Part shown: positions 45,002-54,063 of the stretch, piece by piece
Layout of the letters: every line of letters begins with the position of its first letter
Position numbering within the stretch: the first letter of the stretch is position 1
Made by a program: the position numbers and the translations under genes
Notes under the pieces: model-generated
What the model was told of the DNA's origin: nothing
The model's input: the letters and a program-made list of their open reading frames with translations, nothing else
Database searches by the model: none
DNA from: an uncultured Saprospiraceae bacterium
GTDB taxonomy: Bacteria > Bacteroidota > Bacteroidia > Chitinophagales > Saprospiraceae
NCBI GenBank assembly: GCA_937959115.1
Contig: CALGAW010000023.1
Location: forward strand, 39,836 to 103,835
Direction: 5' to 3'
Length of the DNA: 64,000 nucleotides

Positions 45002-45091
45002 GATCAAGATTCCCTAGCCACTGGAATCTACTACTTAAGTATTCAATCTGGTTTAGACAACACTGTTCATAAAATCATGAAAGTGGAATAA
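45002..45091 (+). pseudogene. Remnant of a T9SS type A C-terminal domain
   Basis: Translation in frame gives DQDSLATGIYYLSIQSGLDN followed by TVHKIMKVE and a stop. This matches the end of a type A sorting domain (compare DLAAGVYFCRIS ... KTIKLVKQ in the gene at 43914). A stop codon lies directly upstream (44999-45001) and no start or body of a gene is left. It is followed by its own terminator (45136-45165). Confidence 0.6.
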
Positions 45092-45135
45092 CTGATCTTG
45101 GCAATCAAAAAACGCCTAAAAACAATATAAACGTA

Positions 45136-45165
45136 GACAGCAATCCGATGGGTTGTTGTCTTTTT
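45136..45165 (+). terminator. Terminator following the T9SS CTD remnant
   Basis: GACAGCAATCC (45136-45146) pairs with GGGTTGTTGTC (45150-45160) using two G-T pairs and a 3-nt loop, then TTTTTATTT. The preceding AAAACGCCTAAAAA resembles the AAAACGCATAAAAA before the terminator at 44855. Confidence 0.7.
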
Positions 45166-45288
45166 ATTTGCCAAAATACACGAGACATTTCTTCCTTCTT
45201 TTTAAGAACTTAAAACGAAGCACTTTTTTACGACAGAAATGGTAACTTTACCCTCGAACCAACCGTTAGAAAGTCATAACTTGATCTT

Positions 45289-45558
45289 ATGGAAAAATAC
45301 GACATCAACGACCCAACTGATTTAGACATCATGCGCAGTGATTTCGATTATATCTCAGCACATGAATGGGAGGAATATATCGAGTGGGCAGAAGATAAAA
45401 ATATGGGCTACAAGAACATCAATGCCCTAAAAGGAGCACTGCGGAAAGCCGGTATCTCGAAATACCTAAGTCCTAAGATGATCCGTTGGTGTCTCAACTT
45501 AGTTGATCAGTTGGAGGAGGCCAAGGAAGCTAGTAGCAAGGAACTTGAGGACGAGTAA
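45289..45558 (+). CDS. Small acidic hypothetical protein (89 aa)
   Basis: An 89-residue soluble, acidic protein (MEKYDINDPTDLDIMRSDF, HEWEEYIEWAEDKNMGYKNI, ending EASSKELEDE). No membrane segment, signal or known motif. A hydrophobic/charged alternation and no repeats suggest a small globular helical protein. It stands alone between a T9SS remnant and a convergent secreted protein gene, so genomic context gives no function. It could be an accessory small protein; homology search would be needed to say more. Confidence 0.6.
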   Translation: MEKYDINDPTDLDIMRSDFDYISAHEWEEYIEWAEDKNMGYKNINALKGALRKAGISKYLSPKMIRWCLNLVDQLEEAKEASSKELEDE

Positions 45559-45883
45559 CTGTTATTGTTTGTCTGTGCATGCAGAATTAGGCTCGGAGCA
45601 GTTCGTCTTTATTATAATTTTATGATTTGCTGGGCACCCATCACTTCATTGCTTGCATTACAAGTCCTGCTTGACGAAATAGGGGGATCTTTTGAACGCT
45701 CAACGAGTTTCTACTCGCCTTTTTTGAACCATTAAGTTTGTGTCTATGCGTTTTAAAAAAGGAATTTAGAAAATTAAGGATGATAATCTTTAAGGAAAAT
45801 TAAGGATTAGACGATTTCATTAAAAAGAGTACGTTTCCTACAGTGTACTAGATCGTTCAAAATATTACACCCACAGATCAGCC
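45559..45883. other. Intergenic region, 325 bp
   Basis: No gene seen. A weak hairpin CGAGT/ACTCG (45704-45717) followed by CCTTTTTT could terminate plus-strand transcription. AAAATTAAGGAT occurs twice (45770 and 45796). Confidence 0.4.
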
Positions 45884-46651
45884 TTAAAGTCCATCACCTA
45901 AGCGCTCACCACAACAATGGTCAATACAAGATTCTAAGGAAATACCGACGCTCAAGTTACCTTTAGTCGTTGACAAAGCATGGTTTTTGGGAGCACTGTT
46001 GTTGCGTTTTCTTTTATTCGTTTTAGTGTTGAAAGTTCCATCTGGAAACGGAATCACGGCAGAGGCATTATCTGATTCACCGTTCCAAGCGCCAGCGCCA
46101 CTAAACAACCAATCGTTGGAATTAAATTTTGGGGTATTGGTTTTATTTTTCATTCTGTAGGCAAAGCCATCCGTATATTCCCATGCCGATCCAGTTCCAT
46201 CTTCCTCAGCTGCTCCAAACACATCCACAATCGTATGATGTTCATACAAGGCAACCGCATCATTTCCATTGAAATTGATGGAGAAGACCAGATAGTCTGG
46301 GGGAAAATTAAACCAGTGTCTAAATCGGACTGCATCTGTTGTGACATATAGATAACTTCCTGCCGAAGCTGCTATAGGTGGAAATGTAAATTCAATCCCA
46401 GTCGTCCCTTTACCGTTATGAATCGTTTCGAGGCCGTAACTACTTAAATCAGGAACGTCTTCCACCACATATAGTTCTAGGAATTTTGGTGTTCCATTGA
46501 ATAACGGTCCATCTCCAATACCTGAAATCAACAGTTTACTACTAGGAACCTTTACTCCATCGTCCTCAGATTCAGGAGTAAAGGTTTGAGCAAATTGTTT
46601 TCCATAAATTAGCGTTAATAGGAATAGAGTTAGTATTGTTTTTATTTTCAT
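45884..46651 (-). CDS. Secreted lamin-tail-domain-like protein (255 aa)
   Basis: Signal peptide MKIKTILTLFLLTLIYGKQFAQ, then a domain of about 140 residues with the lamin tail domain pattern: LISGIGDGPLFNGTPKFLELYVVED, TFPPIAASAGSYLYVTTD and NGNDAVALYEHHTIVDVFG. Lamin tail domains in bacteria occur in secreted proteins and are thought to mediate binding or anchoring. The C-terminus (GISLESCIDHCCGERLGDGL) is Cys-rich and is not a T9SS sorting domain, which is odd for a secreted protein of this organism; truncation is possible. Gene is alone with A/T-rich flanks. Confidence 0.65.
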   Translation of the reverse strand: MKIKTILTLFLLTLIYGKQFAQTFTPESEDDGVKVPSSKLLISGIGDGPLFNGTPKFLELYVVEDVPDLSSYGLETIHNGKGTTGIEFTFPPIAASAGSYLYVTTDAVRFRHWFNFPPDYLVFSINFNGNDAVALYEHHTIVDVFGAAEEDGTGSAWEYTDGFAYRMKNKTNTPKFNSNDWLFSGAGAWNGESDNASAVIPFPDGTFNTKTNKRKRNNSAPKNHALSTTKGNLSVGISLESCIDHCCGERLGDGL

Positions 46652-47262
46652 ATTGAATGATATAAGTAGTTATAAATTTTCTGTTGACAAATGACATAGG
46701 TATGAAGGGACGACTTAAAACCATAAGGTGATCGCCCTAAGAATTCAAGTTGATTCCTAAACTCTTGTATATCAAATTAGCAGCCTTTACAAAAAGGACA
46801 CCTGAATTTGATTACTTGATAAAACAATAAATTATGCGAGACTTAATACCTACCTGCTGCAACGGAAGGCAGGTTTAAACTTACGTTAATTTGCATTACA
46901 AAGATACGACATCTACAGTTGAAATGCAAATATTTTGATTACATTTTATAATCTATTTGATTACAAATTAAATTGCAGCCTTTCAGCTTCTATTCTTTCC
47001 CTTTTCTATAATTTTTGATCCGACGATTGGGATTTTGCATGAGCCTTGGGGCAATGGGAAAAAATAGTGTGAAGTACTACAGTTTTATATGATTAGGAAC
47101 TAAACGGTTTGCACTAAAAAGACTTGATAACGCATGAAATCGAACTATACTATAGTTGCCCGCATGACTCCAAAAATTGGAATAATAGACGTATTTACCT
47201 CCTATTTTCAGTACTTTAATGAGGTCACACACCAATTACACATTAATCACGAACAACTAAAA
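46652..47262. other. Intergenic region, 611 bp
   Basis: No gene seen. It contains the hairpin ACCTGC-N11-GCAGGT near 46853-46875, reminiscent of dispersed CCTGC/GCAGG repeats, and otherwise A/T-rich DNA. Confidence 0.4.
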
Positions 47263-50200
47263 TCACCGTCTCAAGTCAGAGAAAATACCATTGTTGATAC
47301 TCCATAGAATTCGGTCAAACCCATTCACATCGCCATCTAGATTCATGTCTGCAGAATTATAGATATTAAACAAACCATTGGAAAGACTCCAGAATTGGCG
47401 ATCACTGCCATTGATATCATAGCCTGGCATTTCGCTTTGCTGATCACAGTTGCCACCATACATAGCCCAAACTCCAACGCTCACTTCCTTCGCCGCAAAG
47501 CCCCCAGTAGCTAGATAGCCGTCCTGAGCCGTAAAATCAAACACTAGCGTCTTGTCTACAACAGCAACTGGCGTAGGAGACATCACACCATTGTGCGACC
47601 AGTGATCTGCCTTCACATAATAGCTCTGTCCGTCTACAAGAAAGTCAACAGGCTCAGGAAAAACGAGCTTCCCGTTATTCATCACCAATGCGGCTTTTCG
47701 ACCGACACTAGTTGAAGGAAGTGGCCCTTCTCTAAACTCCATAAGCACCCAGTCAATTGCACGACCGTGGCCGTTGTCTTGTGCCATATTGGTATAAATG
47801 TTTTCATCGAAACGACTAGACTCCGTCCCAGCATAATTCCAAGGAACGCCTGCATATGGTAAGGTTAAATTAGTATTGTTTGACTGACCAGGAAGCAGCC
47901 CAAGTGGATTTAGAGCAGAGGCCATTTCATTAATAGTAGCATCGTAACAACCTTCCATAAATAGGGTGATATCTAGTGCAGTTGTATTCCCACATCCGAT
48001 TTCCTGAACATTGATATTGTCGAAGTAGACATCAGCAGCGGAGTTGCCTAGGAAAAATTGAAAATTTGCTGCTGGATCATCAGGCTCACGCATAGTAATT
48101 ATCGCACTAAACGACTGCATAGTGGTCGTCAATTCAAAGACCGAATAGGAATAAGCCAAATAAGGCGTTACTGATTCTCCTATTTTAAGGGTGACAGCTC
48201 TGTCCATTTCCGCTCTCGCATCAAAGCTGATTTCGTATTGTTTTCCTTGTTCTAGATTGATATTTGGATACCCCATTGTCACCTCCCAAGGATTAGGAGT
48301 TTGGGCAGGAATCTCCACATGCGCTTCTGAATTTAAGGAGCTGACCGTACAGCCAAAACAGTTGAAATTGCCCGTACCAAATGTAAAAGGTTGAGGACCT
48401 ACAATATCACAAACTTCTGGAACACAAGTTACTTCTACAATTTCTACATTATCAATCACTACATCACCTTGCTCTTGTCCGACATGAAACTCAAGCGTTG
48501 TATTTGGGTCAGTAGCCTCATTCATCGTGAAAGTATAGGTGAAGGTATTCATATCCTCCGTTAAACTTTCATTCTGATAAAAATAACCTGTAAAAGGGGT
48601 AACGCTTTCTCCTACTTTAAACCATATTCCTCGATTTACAGAAGCGCGAGCATCATAGGTAACTCTATAGGTTTTCCCTTGCTCCACCAACAGTCCTGTT
48701 TGCTTAAAGGTAATACTCCATGGATCTGGGCCTGGTGTAACGATTTCAAGATGTGCCTCTTCATTGATTTCTTGTAAATTAGCTCCAAACAACGCCCAAT
48801 CTGTTACACCGTTAGAGAAATCACCATTTAGAAGGAAACTACACGGATTATTAACGATTGGAGTCCCGGCGCAATTACAACTACCATCCTCAATATCACT
48901 TGCTGTGTTCGCATCGTTATCATTACAAGCAGTTCCGATAGGAAGACAAGAGCTACCAGTAAACACAATGTCTACTACTTTATCGTTATCGATGACCACG
49001 GGGACTGTTTGTGTCAAGCCATTATGCTTGATTGTAATGGTATGCTTGCCTTTAAATCCTCTGATCGTTGCTTCTCCATTAGAGGCAGTGTTTGCTTGTT
49101 CGTTGGTCCACCAATCATTAAATACCTTATCGATAAATGCTTGTCCCCCTGGTTTCAAATTCCAATTGATATCATACATTGGGGCATCGCCTAACCAATG
49201 TGCCCCATCCCAGAATCCCCAAAACATAAACCCGTTTACACCTTCATGACTAAAGGTTGACATAAGAAAATCGCGCATATATTCATATTGAATAGCAGGA
49301 TTTATGCCCTTCATATCATATTCGGTGATTTTCATTTCTTTACCATATGTTACATGAAAATCCTCCAATATATTGTACACTGTCAATGGATCTACGGGAA
49401 AACTGACATGTGCTTGAAAACCAATGCCTTCATAGTTTACAGCATTTCCCAATTCGTTTAAAAACTGTTTGTACCGATTCACTTCGAGCGTATTCAATCC
49501 TCCGTTTGTGATGGTTGCGTAATCATTGATATATCGTTTAGTAGTTGGATCCAATTGGGCAGTCCTGTTAAAGAGCTCAGGATAGATCTCCCGACCTGTT
49601 ACATATTGTTGATAACCTGCAAGTGCATACTCTAAATCACGGACATTCGTCATTTCATTGAAAACATCCCATTCTTCAATTGCACCATTTATTGTCGGAT
49701 TGGTGAGTATATTCGTCAGATGATTATCTATTTCCTGTACCAAATAAGCGGGATCGTTTTGATTGGCTTGCATTCTATCTGGCATGACCGACCATCCTCC
49801 CCAGGCCAATGCATGGCCTCTAAGCCTAATTCCTCTTTGCCTCAACCAATTAATTGCATTTTCCTTTTCTGCAACCGTTCCTGGCCAGTTACCCTCCCAG
49901 GCGCGCCATTTCAAATCATTTTCAAACACCACTGAATTAAAGCCGTGTCCATTCCCATCAATGTTCAGCATTTTATCTTGATAGGTATTATTTTGTTGAC
50001 TATTACCAGCAATGAATGAACCGTTAACTGCTGAACCAAATACAAATTCATGGCAGTCCATATCCACCTCAACCGTTGCTCCGCTAATCAGATTACCTTG
50101 AGTATCCTTTACACGGACTGTTAGATCAGCTTTTCTGATTTGTTCAATTCGGTTATTCGCATCTGTCCGCCACTGTGCCGTTGGCTCTATACCAGGATAA

Positions 50201-50835
50201 TAATCGTTAAAATTCTTTTCTGGCAACTGACCTAGGGAGTAAGATGTTCCATAATTGATGAGTGCCATACCTGCAAACTGCACCTCTTGCACCTGGTGAC
50301 CGACTTGAAACGAGAACTGCATTTCTCCAGGCACGTATCCAGTAGTAAACTCAAAAGGAAAGATATACTGTGTCCAAGTCGTTGAAAACTGAGCTAGGGC
50401 AGTCACTTGTTTTTCATAAGGAGGTCCTGCACGTTCTAAATTAACTCTGGCCAACCCATTTCCACCATTCGCGCCACTAATTCCCCTGCCCCAAAATACA
50501 AGCACGGCACGATCTCCAGCATTAATTGTACTGGTATTATTGAGAATAGCGACTGCATTACTGTAGGGAGCACTTCCAGGGTTTGTAACATTTACATTTT
50601 TACCTTGCGTAAAGGGTTCTCCCGTGACGTTAATATCTGTGAGGGCCAACCCATAGCTAGTATACTGACTAGTCTTAGTCGCTTCATTGTCAGCAAATAC
50701 CCAACTACCACCAGTAATGTTGTATTCAGTTTGCAGTTGATTTTGAATTGCGGTATGATAACCATCAATAGCAAAGAGATTAAAAGAGAGAAATAAATAA
50801 ATTGCACAATGTAGATAAAGGATTAAAGCCTTCAT
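47263..50835 (-). CDS. Secreted GH10 endo-beta-1,4-xylanase with carbohydrate-binding modules
   Basis: A 1190-residue exported hydrolase for xylan. Signal peptide near residues 1-22, a CBM-like beta domain at about 25-195, a small Ig-like domain, then the GH10 barrel at about 255-590. Catalytic acid/base Glu lies in WDVFNEMTNV and the nucleophile Glu in MKITEYDMKG; other GH10 signs are RLRGHALAWGGW and GFMFWGFWDGAHW. Two CBM4/9-type modules follow at about 665-805 and 815-950 (LEQGKQYEISFDARAEMDRAV). The last 230 residues are a module shared with the amidase at 54064-57513 and end with dockerin-like loops (DINGSDRQFWSLSNG, NLDGDVNGFDRILWSINNG). Known GH10 enzymes cleave internal xylan linkages. 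Expressed singly. Confidence 0.9.
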   Translation of the reverse strand: MKALILYLHCAIYLFLSFNLFAIDGYHTAIQNQLQTEYNITGGSWVFADNEATKTSQYTSYGLALTDINVTGEPFTQGKNVNVTNPGSAPYSNAVAILNNTSTINAGDRAVLVFWGRGISGANGGNGLARVNLERAGPPYEKQVTALAQFSTTWTQYIFPFEFTTGYVPGEMQFSFQVGHQVQEVQFAGMALINYGTSYSLGQLPEKNFNDYYPGIEPTAQWRTDANNRIEQIRKADLTVRVKDTQGNLISGATVEVDMDCHEFVFGSAVNGSFIAGNSQQNNTYQDKMLNIDGNGHGFNSVVFENDLKWRAWEGNWPGTVAEKENAINWLRQRGIRLRGHALAWGGWSVMPDRMQANQNDPAYLVQEIDNHLTNILTNPTINGAIEEWDVFNEMTNVRDLEYALAGYQQYVTGREIYPELFNRTAQLDPTTKRYINDYATITNGGLNTLEVNRYKQFLNELGNAVNYEGIGFQAHVSFPVDPLTVYNILEDFHVTYGKEMKITEYDMKGINPAIQYEYMRDFLMSTFSHEGVNGFMFWGFWDGAHWLGDAPMYDINWNLKPGGQAFIDKVFNDWWTNEQANTASNGEATIRGFKGKHTITIKHNGLTQTVPVVIDNDKVVDIVFTGSSCLPIGTACNDNDANTASDIEDGSCNCAGTPIVNNPCSFLLNGDFSNGVTDWALFGANLQEINEEAHLEIVTPGPDPWSITFKQTGLLVEQGKTYRVTYDARASVNRGIWFKVGESVTPFTGYFYQNESLTEDMNTFTYTFTMNEATDPNTTLEFHVGQEQGDVVIDNVEIVEVTCVPEVCDIVGPQPFTFGTGNFNCFGCTVSSLNSEAHVEIPAQTPNPWEVTMGYPNINLEQGKQYEISFDARAEMDRAVTLKIGESVTPYLAYSYSVFELTTTMQSFSAIITMREPDDPAANFQFFLGNSAADVYFDNINVQEIGCGNTTALDITLFMEGCYDATINEMASALNPLGLLPGQSNNTNLTLPYAGVPWNYAGTESSRFDENIYTNMAQDNGHGRAIDWVLMEFREGPLPSTSVGRKAALVMNNGKLVFPEPVDFLVDGQSYYVKADHWSHNGVMSPTPVAVVDKTLVFDFTAQDGYLATGGFAAKEVSVGVWAMYGGNCDQQSEMPGYDINGSDRQFWSLSNGLFNIYNSADMNLDGDVNGFDRILWSINNGIFSDLRR

Positions 50836-51538
50836 GTTAGTTAGTTTATTGGATTATAATAATACGGAGTGTATATCAATTGGAGGAGTACTAAAGATAA
50901 TAAATATTCAGAATAGACTTACCAAATTAATCTTTTATTTTTTAGAACTTAATACATTTAATTAATTCGATATGTCTTGAAGAATATTTGTAAAAAAAAT
51001 CATGATTCTAGTTTTAAACATTAAACGCATAACAATTTGAACAATAATTACTGAGTCTCCTAACAACAGGTTAATACTTACTTTTCTAAAGTATAAATTA
51101 ATAGATCGATAAAAAAATCTTAATTTTCTAATTTACGATAATACAACCAATTTATTTTTTTAGAATCTTAAACAAATGACGCGTAAAAGCATGATTTATA
51201 AAACCTTAAGACAGTACAAGCTTAATTTGTATCCGATTTTATAAAATAATAAGACTTAATCGGAAAAAATGGTTTTAAAATATGCCTTTAGCTTCCTACA
51301 ATCCAGTACAAGCTTGAATCATTCAAATTATATATCAAGATTGCTGACATTTCTTCATTCTATACCAATAGCCAAGTAATCCAAAAAAGAAGAGGTATTA
51401 TAAAACAATCAATCCTAAGTTTGCACCAATCACAACTCTTCAATATCATGTCACAAATCGTTGTTTTTCAAGCAATAAAAAGGATTAAAGAATGAAAGTT
51501 TATTTGTAAATTCGCCCTTCTGAAAAATGATATAATCT
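50836..51538. other. Intergenic region, 703 bp
   Basis: No gene seen on either strand. Very A/T-rich, with many stop codons and homopolymer A/T runs. It should hold the divergent promoters of the xylanase and the 207-aa gene; I see no exact TAnnTTTG box with a good spacing. Confidence 0.5.
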
Positions 51539-52162
51539 ATGAAACAATTTCTCTTCTTGATAATTTTAGGTTGGAGTTCCTTTCTCTTTGCTCAGCAAGA
51601 GTTTAAGGATCCAACTAAATGGAGGGCGCACGTTAGTATTTCACAAAATCCCGCTGTCCTTGTGGTTCCTAACTTTAAACCGGTCCACCCTGGCTTCCAA
51701 ATAGGTACAAGCTATCAGTGGAATGGTCATCAGAAACATCGTTTTATACAAACTATAAATGGAGGCTTTGTGTATCACAAACATGTGCAAAAAGCAATAC
51801 AACTGCAAACGGAAATTGGGTATGAACTAAAACTAAAGCGGTTTTCCATCGTCCCCTTGGCAATTGGTGGTGGCTATGTGTTCTCCATATCTGATTTATC
51901 AACCTTAAAATGGAATTCTACCAACGCAGAATATGAAACCGTCAAGACTTCTATACGTCACAACTGGCTAATATCACTAGGCCCATCTCTTAGTTATGAT
52001 ACTCAGCTGCCCATTTTCGAACGCCCCCTAAGTGTTTTTCTTGATTATCGACTTCAAGTACAAGGTATTTTTATTAACGAATCATCTCCTTTTATTGCAT
52101 ACACTCCCATTCGCATTGGTGTGAGTGTCCCTTTCTCTAAAACAAACGAGGCTAAACAATGA
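51539..52162 (+). CDS. Exported protein, probable outer-membrane beta-barrel (207 aa)
   Basis: Signal peptide MKQFLFLIILGWSSFLFAQQ, then about 185 residues with amphipathic strands (RFIQTINGGFVYHKHV, LQTEIGYELKLKRFSIVPLAIGGGYVF, LPIFERPLSVFLDYRLQVQGIF), ending YTPIRIGVSVPFS. This looks like a small barrel or porin-like protein but has no named family I can assign. Its last 4 nt overlap the start of the downstream serine hydrolase gene (ATGA), so the two are translationally coupled and may act together. Confidence 0.65.
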   Translation: MKQFLFLIILGWSSFLFAQQEFKDPTKWRAHVSISQNPAVLVVPNFKPVHPGFQIGTSYQWNGHQKHRFIQTINGGFVYHKHVQKAIQLQTEIGYELKLKRFSIVPLAIGGGYVFSISDLSTLKWNSTNAEYETVKTSIRHNWLISLGPSLSYDTQLPIFERPLSVFLDYRLQVQGIFINESSPFIAYTPIRIGVSVPFSKTNEAKQ

Positions 52163-53355
52163 AAAATCTAACACTACCGATATTGTTTTCAATCAGTTGC
52201 ATCTGCTTGTTTAGCACCTGCAAAAAGGAATTTATTGAAGATTCAAAAAACTGTGTTTATGATCGGACTACAGTTAATGAAAGTCATCCCAAACGCATTG
52301 CGATACAAGAAGAGATCGACATATTCGTCAACAAAGGACTACCTGGAATGAGCATCTTGATTAGCGATGATGATGGGGTCTGGATAGGAACGGGTGGATA
52401 TGCGGATCTTGAAAATAGGAGAGAAATGGAACCCTGCCATCTTCTGAAACTTGGTAGTATTACCAAGATGATGATGGGCGCATTGGTTTGGCAATTGATT
52501 CAAGACGGTGATCTAGCGATTGACGATCCCATAAGTAAACATATCCCAGATGTTGCAAATCGTATTGAAAACGGGAATGCCATTACATTAGCCATGTTAC
52601 TCAATCACACTTCAGGTGTCTATGATATTGCAGGAGATCTATCCTATAACCTAGCTGTAATCAATGATTTTACAAGAAGCTGGACGTCAGAGGAAATTTT
52701 AAAATTCATAGAAGGAAAACCAGCAACAGGCCTGCCTGGAGCAGAACTTAAATATTCCAACTCCAACACAATGCTAACAGGGCTAATTATCACTGCTGTT
52801 TCAGGAAAACCGCATGGACAATTATTAAAAGAACGCATCTTTGACCCTTTGCAAATGGACAATACGGTTTATTATGATTATAGTTCAGATTTTCCAAAAG
52901 AGTATCTAGCACAAGGCTATCTCGACTTTCACAATGACGGAAGATCCATTCAAAACATATCCGCACTCAACCCAGGCAGCGGCAATGGGTATACTGGTGT
53001 CTATTCCAATGTAACTGATTTATTGATTTTCATGAATGCCCTGCTACGAGATAAAACCTTGACCACACCGGAGAATTTAGATAAAATTTTCGACAGCATG
53101 GTCTTAAGACCAGGACAAAACTGGAGATCAAGCATTGGTGCTATCCACGATGAAAATATGGATTTATTCGATGAGCCAGTTCATGCATACGGACATGCAG
53201 GCGGAGATGTCGGCTATTCCGCTAACTTAAACTATTTCCCTCATAACAATACAATTTTCGCTGCCACCTACAACTATGGGACGAATCTACCTTCTGATTT
53301 AGGAGAAGAACTAAGCACCTTACGCAAGCGATTAATGGAAATTATGGCAGAATAG
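52159..53355 (+). CDS. Serine hydrolase, class C beta-lactamase/DD-peptidase family lipoprotein
   Basis: A 398-residue lipoprotein (FSTC, Cys21) with the serine beta-lactamase-like fold. Motifs: Ser100-Ile-Thr-Lys103 (SxxK), Tyr199-Ser-Asn201 (YxN) in LKYSNSNTML, and HAGGDVGYS near residue 345 in place of KTG. Such proteins are D-alanyl-D-alanine carboxypeptidases, esterases or class C-like hydrolases acting in the envelope; true lactamase activity is not assured. It is coupled to the 207-aa outer-membrane-like gene by a 4-nt overlap. The 3' flank has a palindromic AATTGCAATTC repeat. Confidence 0.85.
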   Translation: MKNLTLPILFSISCICLFSTCKKEFIEDSKNCVYDRTTVNESHPKRIAIQEEIDIFVNKGLPGMSILISDDDGVWIGTGGYADLENRREMEPCHLLKLGSITKMMMGALVWQLIQDGDLAIDDPISKHIPDVANRIENGNAITLAMLLNHTSGVYDIAGDLSYNLAVINDFTRSWTSEEILKFIEGKPATGLPGAELKYSNSNTMLTGLIITAVSGKPHGQLLKERIFDPLQMDNTVYYDYSSDFPKEYLAQGYLDFHNDGRSIQNISALNPGSGNGYTGVYSNVTDLLIFMNALLRDKTLTTPENLDKIFDSMVLRPGQNWRSSIGAIHDENMDLFDEPVHAYGHAGGDVGYSANLNYFPHNNTIFAATYNYGTNLPSDLGEELSTLRKRLMEIMAE

Positions 53356-53375
53356 AAAATAGGTTTGACGGTAGC

Positions 53376-53390
53376 AGCGAATTGCAATTC
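53376..53390. repeat. AATTGCAATTC palindromic repeat, copy 2
   Basis: GCGAATTGCAATTCA lies just downstream of the serine hydrolase gene and next to the stop of the following nucleotidyltransferase-family gene. Related to copies at 39272 and 53990. Confidence 0.45.
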
Positions 53391-53394
53391 AACC

Positions 53395-53943
53395 TTACCA
53401 TGGTAATACAGTAATGCTACCCCACCGTTCCTTAAAGCTTTTCGTCATATCCAAATAGTTCGTCTTACTCATCGTCCGTTTGTTTGGCTTCACAGTCATG
53501 GCAAACGCATCTTCTAGGCCATATGGCGCATAGATCTCATACTCAGTAGATTTCCTTACCCCTATAGCAAAAGCGGACAGCCAAGTATTGATGCCTTCTT
53601 CAGTCGTTTTAAATGGTTCTATTTTGTTTCCATATTTTAGATGATACCATTCATGGACCTTCGCTTGATTGACCGAGTCTAACTTAAATTTATGCGTCAC
53701 TAGTTTTGTTAGTTGCTCCGGAATAGAAGTGCTGTTTTTCTCCTGATCAAAATAAACGATGTCAAAGTCTCTTACACTAGCCAGATTTGACTTTCCAGTT
53801 ATATTGTTCCAAATCAATTGAGTGATTGCGCCTCCAGCCAGATAGTAATCCGTTAAACCACATTCATTGCAGGCGTCTAACGTTTCAAGGATCTCGGGAC
53901 ACGCTTCTATGTAGGAAAGCAATTGGTTTTCAAGGTTTGTCAT
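53395..53943 (-). CDS. Nucleotidyltransferase family protein (NTP_transf_6-like)
   Basis: A 182-residue cytoplasmic protein resembling the PF06042 family. Signature pieces are YLAGGAITQLIWNNITG, VRDFDIVYFDQE, WYHLKYGNKIEPFKTTEEGINTW and YEIYAPYGLEDAFAMTVKPNKR, with the last part ending WGSITVLPW. The family is related to nucleotidyltransferases; a biochemical function is not firmly known. The gene sits alone, bounded on both sides by copies of an AATTGCAATT repeat (53376 and 53990), which may mean it was moved as a unit. Confidence 0.8.
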   Translation of the reverse strand: MTNLENQLLSYIEACPEILETLDACNECGLTDYYLAGGAITQLIWNNITGKSNLASVRDFDIVYFDQEKNSTSIPEQLTKLVTHKFKLDSVNQAKVHEWYHLKYGNKIEPFKTTEEGINTWLSAFAIGVRKSTEYEIYAPYGLEDAFAMTVKPNKRTMSKTNYLDMTKSFKERWGSITVLPW

Positions 53944-53989
53944 TCGTCTCTAATTTCAGGAGTTTGTATGGATTTGTGCATTGATTAGG

Positions 53990-54010
53990 AGCGAATTGCA
54001 ATTCGTCCTT
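53990..54010. repeat. AATTGCAATTC palindromic repeat, copy 3
   Basis: AGCGAATTGCAATTCGTCCTT lies upstream of the NTP_transf_6-like gene and just before the 3' end of the amidase gene. With copy 2 it brackets the nucleotidyltransferase gene. Confidence 0.45.
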
Positions 54011-54063
54011 ATAAAAAACGCTTTACCACAACACACCCTACCAGAAGCTTCGTCCTCAACACG

